A stretch of DNA of 6,969 bases from Oceanospirillaceae bacterium UBA7410 (GTDB lineage: Bacteria; Pseudomonadota; Gammaproteobacteria; Pseudomonadales; Balneatricaceae), in NCBI GenBank assembly GCA_002470565.1, contig DKMQ01000088.1, forward strand, positions 1 through 6,969, read 5' to 3'. The notes beneath the pieces were generated by a model. That model did not search any database, had not been told where the DNA came from, and saw only the letters and a program-made list of their open reading frames with translations. The position numbers were made by a program, and so were the translations under genes. This document shows positions 1 through 5,786 of the stretch, piece by piece (within the stretch, counting starts at the first letter, position 1; each line of letters opens with the position of its first letter).

Positions 1-43
1 TTCGCTGTAAGGCATAAGTCTCGTAAAGGTTATGAATGAACAT
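1..43 (-). CDS. 5' end of an unidentified protein-coding gene (partial, runs off the left edge)
   Basis: Reading the minus strand, an ATG at 43-41 opens 14 sense codons (MFIHNLYETYALQR) before the window edge. A strong Shine-Dalgarno AGGAGT lies at 56-51, 7 nt upstream of the ATG. A second ATG at 50-48 is too close to the Shine-Dalgarno and reaches a stop after six codons, so the 43 start is preferred. The gene lies downstream of the response regulator on the same strand but beyond a strong inverted repeat, so it may be a separate transcription unit or a distal member of the regulator operon. The 14 residues are too few to name a family and I do not recognise them. That a gene starts here rests on the Shine-Dalgarno spacing and the open frame only. 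Confidence 0.55.
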   Translation of the reverse strand, partial: MFIHNLYETYALQR

Positions 44-109
44 ATACCATACTCCTAAAGCCCTTTAAAATCAAAGCGATCATATAAACTGCGCCTTAGT
101 AGTTTATTC

Positions 110-149
110 TTAGTCGTAACAAAAAAGGTTTAGTTTTTGTTACGATTAA
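110..149 (-). terminator. Candidate terminator hairpin after the two-component operon
   Basis: A perfect 12-bp inverted repeat, TCGTAACAAAAA (114-125) and TTTTTGTTACGA (134-145), is separated by an 8-nt loop. A G-T wobble and three further pairs extend it to 110-149. It begins 20 bp past the response regulator stop codon, the usual place for a terminator. In both orientations the T-run lies inside the stem rather than after it, and the stem is AT-rich, so it is not a textbook intrinsic terminator. It could instead be a protein-binding palindrome for the next gene or an mRNA 3'-end stabilising hairpin. The symmetry is seen directly; the function is inferred. Confidence 0.5.
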
Positions 150-168
150 CGCGCATCAACCTAAAGGG

Positions 169-858
169 TTAAACTGATTTGTACAACCTTTCTGGGCGCC
201 CAACGCTACCGTAATGGATTTCTACACTTATTTTTTGTAAGCCTACTAAATATTCTAGATAGCGTCTGGCTGTGGTCCTGCTAGCACCGATCTTGTTACC
301 TATTTGTTCTGCACTTACCGCTTGTGTTTGTTCACAAATCACATGTAACAGGTTATTAAGAGTAAGCTCGTCAATGCCCTTGGGTAGGCGCGTGATTTTT
401 GGGTTGGATGTTTTTGCTACGCGTATAAGCTGATCTAAATCGGTTTGGGCCATATCATCAACGGCTTTAAGTCGCTCATAGTGATCTATGTAATTGGCTA
501 AGCTTATTTGTAGTCGTTCAAACACCAATGGCTTAAGAATGTAATCAAACACACCGCCGTGAAGGGCAGCCTTGAGCACGTCAACTTCTTTAGCTGCAGT
601 AATGAGTATAACGTCTGTGGCACAATCATTAGCGCGTAAGTTGCGTAAAAACTCCATACCATTGCCAGAAGGAAAGTATACATCAAGCAACAGTAGGTCA
701 GGTTTGAAGATGTTTACCAAATCTTGCGCATCTATGAGGCTGTGAGCAATGCCTACTAGTTCAAAGCCTGCAATACGTTGTAAGTAGGTTTGTTGAATCA
801 GGGCATTTTGTGGATTGTCTTCAGCAATAACCACGCGGATTAGCTTTTCATGTTTCAT
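169..858 (-). CDS. CitB/DcuR-family two-component response regulator
   Basis: Cytoplasmic transcription regulator of 229 aa, a normal length for the CitB/DcuR/MalR family. Residues 8-125 form a receiver domain with acidic-pocket E13-D14, phospho-acceptor D59 (LLLLDVYFP), T87 and K109 (LKPL). After a linker comes the LPKGID motif (158-163) typical of this family. Then a C-terminal winged helix-turn-helix (about 165-229) has a recognition region IGASRTTARRYLEYL (190-204) and the closing YGSVGRPERLY (216-226). The ATG overlaps the kinase TGA by 4 nt, so translation is probably coupled, and no strong separate ribosome site is visible. The kinase encoded next to it is its likely partner. The likely target is the divergent transporter operon, through the palindromic region at 2502-2649. 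The family normally activates genes for uptake of citrate, malate, fumarate or similar carboxylates. The exact inducer is unknown, so no symbol is assigned. Confidence 0.95.
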   Translation of the reverse strand: MKHEKLIRVVIAEDNPQNALIQQTYLQRIAGFELVGIAHSLIDAQDLVNIFKPDLLLLDVYFPSGNGMEFLRNLRANDCATDVILITAAKEVDVLKAALHGGVFDYILKPLVFERLQISLANYIDHYERLKAVDDMAQTDLDQLIRVAKTSNPKITRLPKGIDELTLNNLLHVICEQTQAVSAEQIGNKIGASRTTARRYLEYLVGLQKISVEIHYGSVGRPERLYKSV

Positions 859-2501
859 AAGCTAGGTGCCTGCTTAGGTAAGCTAATGGTCACAAGGCTA
901 CCACCTAAAGGTGCATGTTCCATAGCCACATAACCGCCAAGACGCTCTGCCAGTTTTTGCACTAAATGCAACCCAATGCCATGATCTTCACCTTTTTTGG
1001 TGCTGTAACCTTTTGTAAAAATTAATGAGTGTAGGTTAGATTCAATGCCAGGCCCCTGATCTTCTACTTCAAAGATCAGGTCGGTTCCATAATCTGTCAT
1101 TGATATAGACACCTTTTTTCCGTGGGCATTTTTCATTAAACATGCTTCCATAGCGTTATCAATAATGTTTCCTACCATGCTCACTAGTTGGTCTCTGGGA
1201 ATATGTTCGAAGATGTCGTTCATGTGGCTTTCTGGGTCTATATATAGCTCCAAACCTAGCTCTTTAGCGCGATTAAATTTGCCTAACAAACAACCCGCTA
1301 AAACAGGGTCGGTCACTGTGTCCATTAATAGTTTGATCAACACTTGGTGTGCTTGGTTTTCTTGACCAATAAGCGATAAGGCTTTATCAGATGCGCCAAT
1401 TTGAATTAAGCCTGCAATAGTATGCAGTTTATTAGTATATTCATGGGTTTGGCTGCGCAGGCTATCAGCATATTGCTGCATGTGATTTAGCTGCTGACTC
1501 ACCAAATCCAACTCGTCTTTAGGTCTAAAGCTAGCAACCAAGCCAATCACCTGTGTTTGGTTTAATAGCGGTAGTCGGTTAACGATAAAGGGCTTTTTGT
1601 TAAACCACACTTCTTGCTCGAATACAGCAGCACTGCTAATTTGGTTATCCAGCATAGGGCTGTTTGGCATAATGGTACTGACGTTTGCTCCTAGCCATTG
1701 TTGCCTAGTATCAAGATCAAGAAAGCTTACTGCAGCTTTATTGATGGTCGTTATTTCACCATCGGCGTTAGTGGTAATGATTCCCTCTCGCACAGATTCT
1801 AATGTGGCATTGCGTTCTTGATAGAGTTGGCCTATTTGTTCTGGTTCTAGTCCAAAAATGGCTTTTTTAAAGTGGTTAGCAAACCATAGCGCTGTTATTA
1901 AGCTAAATATAAAGCCCGCTAAAATGACCCACAACAAGGTAGCTCGGTAGTTATTGATGACAGCATCTATATTGTCCAACAAGTAGCCTACAGACACTAA
2001 GCCAGTAATATCTTTACCATTGGCCCCAAATACCGGTGCGCGAGCTCGCATAGACCAACCTAAACTACCTTTTGCTTTAGAAATAATCGCTTGGCCATGT
2101 TTTAGAGTAGGGCTAATGTTGTCGTTGTCATCGTCCATCATAGATGCGCCTAATTTGTCGATATTAGGGTGAGACAGGCGCAGGCCCTTGCTGTTACCAA
2201 TGACCACAAAACGGGCATTGGTTTGTTTTGCAAGCGTCATGCTTAGCGGCTGTAAATAGGTTGAATTACTATTGGCAACTGCTGTCTCGATCTCTGGCAT
2301 TGCAGCGATAGTTTTGGCCACGTGTAAGGCTTTAAGACCAATTTCATCATCCAGAGATTGGCTAAGATATTGCACAGCAAATAAACCAAGCATACTTGTT
2401 TGCAATAAGGCCATAAGACCTAAAATTAGCATCATGCGGCTTTTTAGCTTAAGTCGTCTAAAGGGGAGTTTAAGGTTTTTTATTGTTATCTTCATGGCCA
2501 C
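855..2501 (-). CDS. CitA/DcuS-family membrane sensor histidine kinase
   Basis: Inner-membrane sensor kinase of 548 aa, the family's usual size. A first membrane helix (about 24-46) is followed by a periplasmic PAS-like sensor domain (about 47-184). This carries RLSHP (108-112) and GWSMRARAPVF (148-158), matching the ligand-binding signature of citrate/C4-dicarboxylate sensors. A second helix (about 187-208) follows. The cytoplasmic linker GLEPEQIGQLYQERNATLESVREGI (starting at 217) is diagnostic of the CitA/DcuS group, and a cytoplasmic PAS domain spans about 230-325. The phospho-acceptor is H353 in THEYTNKLH, followed by the ATPase N-box NIIDNAMEA (445-453), G1 DQGPGI (481-486) and G2 GEDHGIGL (504-511). 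All catalytic motifs are intact. Translation may begin at GTG 2501 or at ATG 2495, two codons in; neither has a strong Shine-Dalgarno. The ligand is probably a carboxylate, inferred from the sensor motif and the divergent tct operon. Confidence 0.95.
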   Translation of the reverse strand: MAMKITIKNLKLPFRRLKLKSRMMLILGLMALLQTSMLGLFAVQYLSQSLDDEIGLKALHVAKTIAAMPEIETAVANSNSTYLQPLSMTLAKQTNARFVVIGNSKGLRLSHPNIDKLGASMMDDDNDNISPTLKHGQAIISKAKGSLGWSMRARAPVFGANGKDITGLVSVGYLLDNIDAVINNYRATLLWVILAGFIFSLITALWFANHFKKAIFGLEPEQIGQLYQERNATLESVREGIITTNADGEITTINKAAVSFLDLDTRQQWLGANVSTIMPNSPMLDNQISSAAVFEQEVWFNKKPFIVNRLPLLNQTQVIGLVASFRPKDELDLVSQQLNHMQQYADSLRSQTHEYTNKLHTIAGLIQIGASDKALSLIGQENQAHQVLIKLLMDTVTDPVLAGCLLGKFNRAKELGLELYIDPESHMNDIFEHIPRDQLVSMVGNIIDNAMEACLMKNAHGKKVSISMTDYGTDLIFEVEDQGPGIESNLHSLIFTKGYSTKKGEDHGIGLHLVQKLAERLGGYVAMEHAPLGGSLVTISLPKQAPSL

Positions 2502-2536
2502 ATATTACTTAAATTATGGGTGTATTGCTTGTGAAC

Positions 2537-2542
2537 ATTATG
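2537..2542 (-). promoter_or_regulatory. Possible -10 element for the kinase-regulator operon
   Basis: CATAAT on the minus strand (5/6 match to TATAAT) sits about 40 bp upstream of the kinase start. The matching -35 position would fall inside the right part of the 20-bp palindrome and shows no clear consensus, so regulator binding there could repress or activate this promoter. A second CATAAT occurs on the same strand at 2513-2518, closer to the start codon. This is a weak call. Confidence 0.2.
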
Positions 2543-2556
2543 ACCAAAATAAATTT

Positions 2557-2576
2557 TAAACACTTTAAAGTGTTTA
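2557..2576. promoter_or_regulatory. Perfect 20-bp palindrome, candidate operator
   Basis: TAAACACTTT is followed directly by its exact reverse complement AAAGTGTTTA, centred between 2566 and 2567, with no spacer and no mismatch. It lies near the middle of the divergent region, about 55 bp upstream of the expected tctC transcription start, where an activator would commonly sit. Another TAAAC copy at 2583-2587 forms a second symmetric pair with GTTTA at 2572-2576 (spacer 6 nt). CitB/DcuR-type regulators are known to bind AT-rich sites, so the response regulator in this window is the first candidate binder. A different local regulator is possible. Confidence 0.6.
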
Positions 2577-2588
2577 CACCCATAAACT

Positions 2589-2616
2589 TTGCGTTAGTTA
2601 ACATCTTGGTTATTGT
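2589..2616 (+). promoter_or_regulatory. Weak sigma70-like promoter candidate for tctC
   Basis: A possible -35 TTGCGT (2589-2594) and -10 TATTGT (2611-2616) are separated by 16 bp, each a partial match to consensus (3/6 and 4/6). The start of transcription would fall near 2623, leaving a leader of about 27 nt that includes the TAAGGAA ribosome site. The weak match fits a promoter that needs an activator. Confidence is low because such matches are frequent in AT-rich DNA. Confidence 0.3.
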
Positions 2617-2649
2617 GCGTGAGCAAAAAAAATAACTTAAGGAATAATT

Positions 2650-3630
2650 ATGTTACAGAAATTTAAAACTAACAAACGTCTGTTGCTCACAGCCGCTTTG
2701 ATGACAGGCCTTCTTAGCGCCAGTGGAGCTCAGGCAGAAATAGATTCGATCCACTTCTTAATACCAGGTGGGGCAGGTGGTGGCTGGGATGGCACAGCTC
2801 GTGGTACTGGTGAAGCGCTCACCAAATCTGGTTTGATAGAAAACGCTTCATATGAAAATATGTCCGGCGGAGGTGGCGGTAAAGCTATTGCACATTTGAT
2901 CGAAACTTCTGATCAAGCTAATGGCACATTGATGGTGAACTCCACCCCCATCGTGATACGTTCATTGTCTAAGGTTTTCCCACAGTCATTTAGAGACGTC
3001 ACTCCAATTGCTGCCACCATTGGTGACTTTGGCGCTTTTGTTGTAAAGGCTGATTCCAACTATCAAAATTTTAGTGATGTTGTAGCAGCCTATAAAGCAG
3101 ATCCTCGTTCTGTAACTATTGCAGGTGGTTCAGCTCGTGGAAGTATGGATCACCTAGTAGCCGCTATGGCCTTTAAGGCAGCCGGCGCTAACCCAAATAA
3201 AGTTAAGTATTTAGCCTTTGATGGCGGTGGCAAAGCCATGGCTAGTCTTCTATCTGGAGAAGCTGGGCTACTTTCAACAGGTTTCAGTGAAGCATTAGCT
3301 TTAGCTGCAGCTGGTGAAGTGCGTATCTTGGTAATGACAGGTAGCGAACGTTCTGATGCCGCGCCAAGTGTGCAGACATTACAAGAGCAAGGATATGATG
3401 CTACATTTGTTAACTGGCGCGGGTTCTTTGGTGCACCAGGTTTGTCTGATGCACAAGCCAACGAATATGCTCAAACACTAGGGCAAATGTACGATACTCC
3501 AGAATGGGAAGTAGTGCGAGCCCGCAACGGTTGGACTGAAACGTTTAAGCCTCGTGCAGAGTTTGTAACTTTTCTAGAGCAGCAAGAGCAAGTAATCGGT
3601 GACCTAATGCGTGAGCTAGGCTTCCTATAA
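2650..3630 (+). CDS. tctC: TctC-family periplasmic substrate-binding protein of a tripartite tricarboxylate transporter
   Basis: Secreted solute receptor of 326 aa, the usual TctC/Bug family length. A Sec signal peptide covers residues 1-29: basic KFKTNKR, a hydrophobic core, then AQA before E30. The ligand-loop signature PGGAGGGWDGTAR (39-51) is the GGGWD version of the family's first binding loop. SGGGGGKA (72-79), NSTPIV (97-102) and AGGSARGSMDH (158-168) follow as the other conserved substrate-contact regions. It captures a carboxylate in the periplasm and delivers it to the TctA-TctB membrane complex encoded downstream. It is the first gene of the operon, with ribosome site TAAGGAA 5 nt before the ATG, and a terminator just downstream probably gives it more mRNA than tctBA. 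The substrate cannot be read from sequence: family members bind citrate, aromatic and aliphatic dicarboxylates, sugar acids or other compounds. Confidence 0.95.
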   Translation: MLQKFKTNKRLLLTAALMTGLLSASGAQAEIDSIHFLIPGGAGGGWDGTARGTGEALTKSGLIENASYENMSGGGGGKAIAHLIETSDQANGTLMVNSTPIVIRSLSKVFPQSFRDVTPIAATIGDFGAFVVKADSNYQNFSDVVAAYKADPRSVTIAGGSARGSMDHLVAAMAFKAAGANPNKVKYLAFDGGGKAMASLLSGEAGLLSTGFSEALALAAAGEVRILVMTGSERSDAAPSVQTLQEQGYDATFVNWRGFFGAPGLSDAQANEYAQTLGQMYDTPEWEVVRARNGWTETFKPRAEFVTFLEQQEQVIGDLMRELGFL

Positions 3631-3665
3631 GCTATTGACCTTGTGTATTAGTTGATTACACCTGT

Positions 3666-3706
3666 GTTTGGACTAGCGCCCTGGTGCGCTTTTCCAAACC
3701 TTTTTT
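3666..3706 (+). terminator. Intrinsic terminator/attenuator between tctC and tctB
   Basis: GTTTGGA (3666-3672) pairs perfectly with TCCAAAC (3693-3699). Inside, after a 2x2 internal loop, AGCGC (3675-3679) pairs with GCGCT (3686-3690) around a 6-nt loop. One C later comes a run of six T (3701-3706). This is a classical Rho-independent terminator, located 36 bp after the tctC stop and before the tctB start. Since tctB and tctA have no other clear promoter, it probably works as a partial terminator that keeps the binding protein in excess over the membrane subunits. It also makes a tctB start upstream of 3706 unlikely. Confidence 0.8.
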
Positions 3707-3726
3707 CGTTAACCATGGTTTTACTC

Positions 3727-4188
3727 ATGAACCTTACAAAAGATCGTTTCGGCGGATTATTATTTTTATTATTATCAGTGACTTACGGATATTATGCTGC
3801 CGATATTCCTCTTCTCCCAGGGGATAAGTTTGAAGTCTTTCATGCCCAAACCTTGCCATATTGGTTGTCTGGTTTAGGTGTTGTTTTTTCCGTGCTATTG
3901 ATTGTTTTAAAACCAGTGGCATCTTCTACAAGCGAACCATTGTTCAAATCAAACGTTTTACTCATGTTTGGGTTAATGGCGTTCACTTTTCTCTTCTCTG
4001 TCGCCCTGCCTTGGCTGGGTTTCCCTATTACTACAAGTATCTTTTTGGCCTCAAGTTATTGGATGTTAGGCGAACGTAGGCCCAAGATGTTGGTATTTGC
4101 ATCGGTGCCCTTTGCGTTGGTGTTTTGGCTATTATTAACCCAAGTGTTGGATGTTTATATTGCTCCAGCGCGATTATTATTTTGGTAG
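3727..4188 (+). CDS. tctB: TctB-family small membrane subunit of the tripartite tricarboxylate transporter
   Basis: Integral inner-membrane protein of 153 aa from the chosen start, normal for TctB. The N-terminus MNLTKDRFGGLLFLLLSV with the later DIPLLPGD (26-33) is typical of the family. Hydrophobic stretches at about 9-24, 43-62, 76-96 and 98-115, plus about 120-141, indicate four to five membrane segments. TctB forms the membrane complex with TctA; its detailed role is not well known. The frame is open back to a TTG at 3652, but that stretch encodes the terminator hairpin and no family-like sequence, so I place the start at ATG 3727. ATG 3715 in the same frame is an alternative. Neither has a visible Shine-Dalgarno site, which suggests weak translation. 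The stop TAG at 4186-4188 runs directly into the tctA ribosome site. Confidence 0.88.
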   Translation: MNLTKDRFGGLLFLLLSVTYGYYAADIPLLPGDKFEVFHAQTLPYWLSGLGVVFSVLLIVLKPVASSTSEPLFKSNVLLMFGLMAFTFLFSVALPWLGFPITTSIFLASSYWMLGERRPKMLVFASVPFALVFWLLLTQVLDVYIAPARLLFW

Positions 4189-4197
4189 GAGAAACAC

Positions 4198-5721
4198 ATG
4201 TTTGAAGGTGTATTTACCGGGTTATCTACAGCGCTCATGCCGTTTAACTTATTGATGGTAGTCTTGGGTTGTTTCTCAGGAACCTTTATTGGCATGTTGC
4301 CAGGCCTTGGCCCCATTTCTGCCGTGGCTTTAATGATACCAATCACTTATACCTTAGACCCATCCTCTGGCATCATTTTAATGGCTGGAGTGTACTATGG
4401 TGCTGTATTTGGCGGCTCCACCTCTTCTATTCTTATTAATGCGCCAGGATGTGCAAGCACCTTGGTGACCACCTTTGACGGTTATCCTTTAGCTCAAAAA
4501 AATCAAGCCGGTAAGGCTTTAGCCCTGGCAGCTTATGCTTCTTTTTGTGGCGGTACTGTAGGTGCGATTATATTGATATTTGCAGCGCCAGCATTGGCCA
4601 GCGTGTCTTTAAGTTTTCAATCTTCAGATTACTTTGCACTGATGCTATTAGGTCTTACGTCTGTGGCGGCCTTTTCAGGTAAAGGCCAGGTGATTAAATC
4701 GATGTTGATGACCGTGTTTGGTTTGATGATCGCAACCGTAGGTAATGATGTTATTACAGGTGCTCCACGCTATACGTTTGGGCAAATGGATCTAGTGGAT
4801 GGAGTGAGCTTTTTATTGCTAGCTATGGCCACTTTTGCCTTGGCTGAAGTGATGATGACCATCATGCGCGGGAAGATGTATGCCAACAGTGAAACGATGC
4901 AACCTGTGGCTTTGAGCAGCATGAAATTGTCTATGTCTGAAGTGAAAGAAGTGGCACCTACCGTAGCTAGATCATCGGTATTTGGCTTTATTGTGGGCGT
5001 CTTGCCTGGCGCGGGTGCAACTATAGCGTCATTTTTAGCCTATGGGCTTGAGCGTAATCTAGCGCCATTAAGGCTTCGAAAAATGTTTGGTAAAGGCGCA
5101 TTAAGAGGTTTGGCTGCGCCAGAGTCTGCCAATAATGCAGCATCTACTGGCTCTTTTGTTCCCTTGCTTACTTTAGGCATTCCAGGCTCTGGTACCACCG
5201 CCATTATGCTGGGAGCTTTAATCGCTTATGGTATTCAGCCTGGCCCTCGACTATACCTGGATCATCCAGATATATTTTGGTCAGTTATTATTTCCATGTA
5301 TTTTGGTAATTTAGTGCTCTTAATCTTAAACTTGCCTTTAATTCCCTATATATCCAGATTGTTGGCTATACCACCACAAATACTGAACCCTTTAATCATA
5401 TTCTTTTCTATTATTGGCGTGTATTTAGTGAGTTTTAACACCTTTGATATTCAAATGATGGTGTTTATTACATTAATGGCAGTAGGCTTAAAAATGCTCG
5501 ACTTCCCCATGGCACCTATGTTGCTTGGCTTTATTTTGGGTGGTATGTTGGAAAAGAATTTGAGCAGAGCTTTAGTGGTGAGTGACGGAAGTTTTGACTT
5601 TCTGTGGAATCGACCTCTAACCTTGTCTATTATGTGTGCCACTATCACTATTTTGCTGCTACCTGGAGTGATTAGTTTTATTAAACGCATAGGTAGTAAA
5701 GGGCTCCCTGGTGCAGACTAA
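4198..5721 (+). CDS. tctA: TctA-family large permease subunit of the tripartite tricarboxylate transporter
   Basis: Multi-spanning inner-membrane permease of 507 aa, the standard TctA length, with many hydrophobic segments. It shows the family's two inverted-repeat-like halves. The first half has GMLPGLGP (32-39), YYGAVFGGSTSSILINAPG (66-84) and TTFDGYP (91-97). The second has VGVLPGAGATIAS (about 265-277), APESANNAA (307-315) and LGIPGSGTTA (326-335). These glycine/proline loops are thought to form the substrate and cation path for secondary, ion-driven import of the ligand delivered by TctC. All motifs are intact. The ATG is 9 nt past the tctB stop, and ribosome site AGGAGA (4187-4192) overlaps that stop, so tctB and tctA are cotranscribed and probably coupled. 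The gene ends with tandem TAA stops. Confidence 0.96.
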   Translation: MFEGVFTGLSTALMPFNLLMVVLGCFSGTFIGMLPGLGPISAVALMIPITYTLDPSSGIILMAGVYYGAVFGGSTSSILINAPGCASTLVTTFDGYPLAQKNQAGKALALAAYASFCGGTVGAIILIFAAPALASVSLSFQSSDYFALMLLGLTSVAAFSGKGQVIKSMLMTVFGLMIATVGNDVITGAPRYTFGQMDLVDGVSFLLLAMATFALAEVMMTIMRGKMYANSETMQPVALSSMKLSMSEVKEVAPTVARSSVFGFIVGVLPGAGATIASFLAYGLERNLAPLRLRKMFGKGALRGLAAPESANNAASTGSFVPLLTLGIPGSGTTAIMLGALIAYGIQPGPRLYLDHPDIFWSVIISMYFGNLVLLILNLPLIPYISRLLAIPPQILNPLIIFFSIIGVYLVSFNTFDIQMMVFITLMAVGLKMLDFPMAPMLLGFILGGMLEKNLSRALVVSDGSFDFLWNRPLTLSIMCATITILLLPGVISFIKRIGSKGLPGAD

Positions 5722-5737
5722 TAACTGCATAATGGAT

Positions 5738-5763
5738 GGCCTTTAATCACTTAATTAAAGGCT
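5738..5763 (+). other. Hairpin between tctA and the oxidoreductase gene
   Basis: GCCTTTAAT (5739-5747) and ATTAAAGGC (5754-5762) form a perfect 9-bp stem with a 6-nt loop, extended by a G-T pair at 5738/5763. It is followed by TTTAGGGCTTTG rather than an uninterrupted T-run, so it would be at best a leaky terminator. It could also be an RNA-processing or mRNA 3'-end stabilising hairpin that sets the ratio between the transporter and the enzyme. It sits 16 bp after the tctA stop. Confidence 0.45.
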
Positions 5764-5786
5764 TTAGGGCTTTGTAGGAATTCAAT

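Larger units (their letters stand above)
2514..2585. repeat. 11-bp inverted repeat pair flanking the palindrome
   Basis: TTATGGGTGTA (2514-2524) is repeated exactly as its reverse complement TACACCCATAA (2575-2585), separated by 50 bp. The right copy shares 2 bp with the 20-bp palindrome. The left copy lies next to the kinase start and the right copy lies towards tctC. They could be two half-operators bridged by DNA looping, giving paired control of both directions. The exact match is seen in the sequence; the role is inferred. Confidence 0.5.
2502..2649. promoter_or_regulatory. Divergent control region between the two-component operon and tctCBA
   Basis: This 148-bp AT-rich gap separates the kinase start (reading left) from tctC (reading right), so it must carry both promoters. 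It holds a perfect 20-bp palindrome, an 11-bp inverted repeat pair and weak sigma70-like elements, listed separately. The tctC ribosome site TAAGGAA lies at 2638-2644, 5 nt before the ATG at 2650. The arrangement of regulator genes divergent from a transporter operon is typical of CitA/CitB-controlled systems, in which the phosphorylated regulator binds the shared region. Binding here is inferred. Confidence 0.8.

Noticed and set aside
1165..1821. Plus-strand open frames antisense to the sensor kinase gene (1165-1365 and 1597-1821)
   Set aside because: The kinase frame is continuous with all catalytic motifs; the antisense frames have no recognisable domain and are overlap shadows.
2272..2559. 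Plus-strand open frame running from the kinase gene into the divergent region
   Set aside because: Most of it is antisense to the kinase N-terminus and it ends within the palindromic control region; no family-like sequence.
2502..2649. Sigma54 (-24/-12) promoter in the divergent region
   Set aside because: I looked for a TGGCAC-N5-TTGC-like element and found none; the regulator also lacks a sigma54-interacting ATPase domain.
3150..3461. Minus-strand open frame inside tctC
   Set aside because: It is antisense to a clearly intact TctC coding region and has a composition expected from a shadow frame.
3643..3661. Small inverted repeat GTGTA/TACAC just after the tctC stop
   Set aside because: Only a 5-bp stem with a 9-nt loop and no T-run; the stronger hairpin immediately downstream explains termination.
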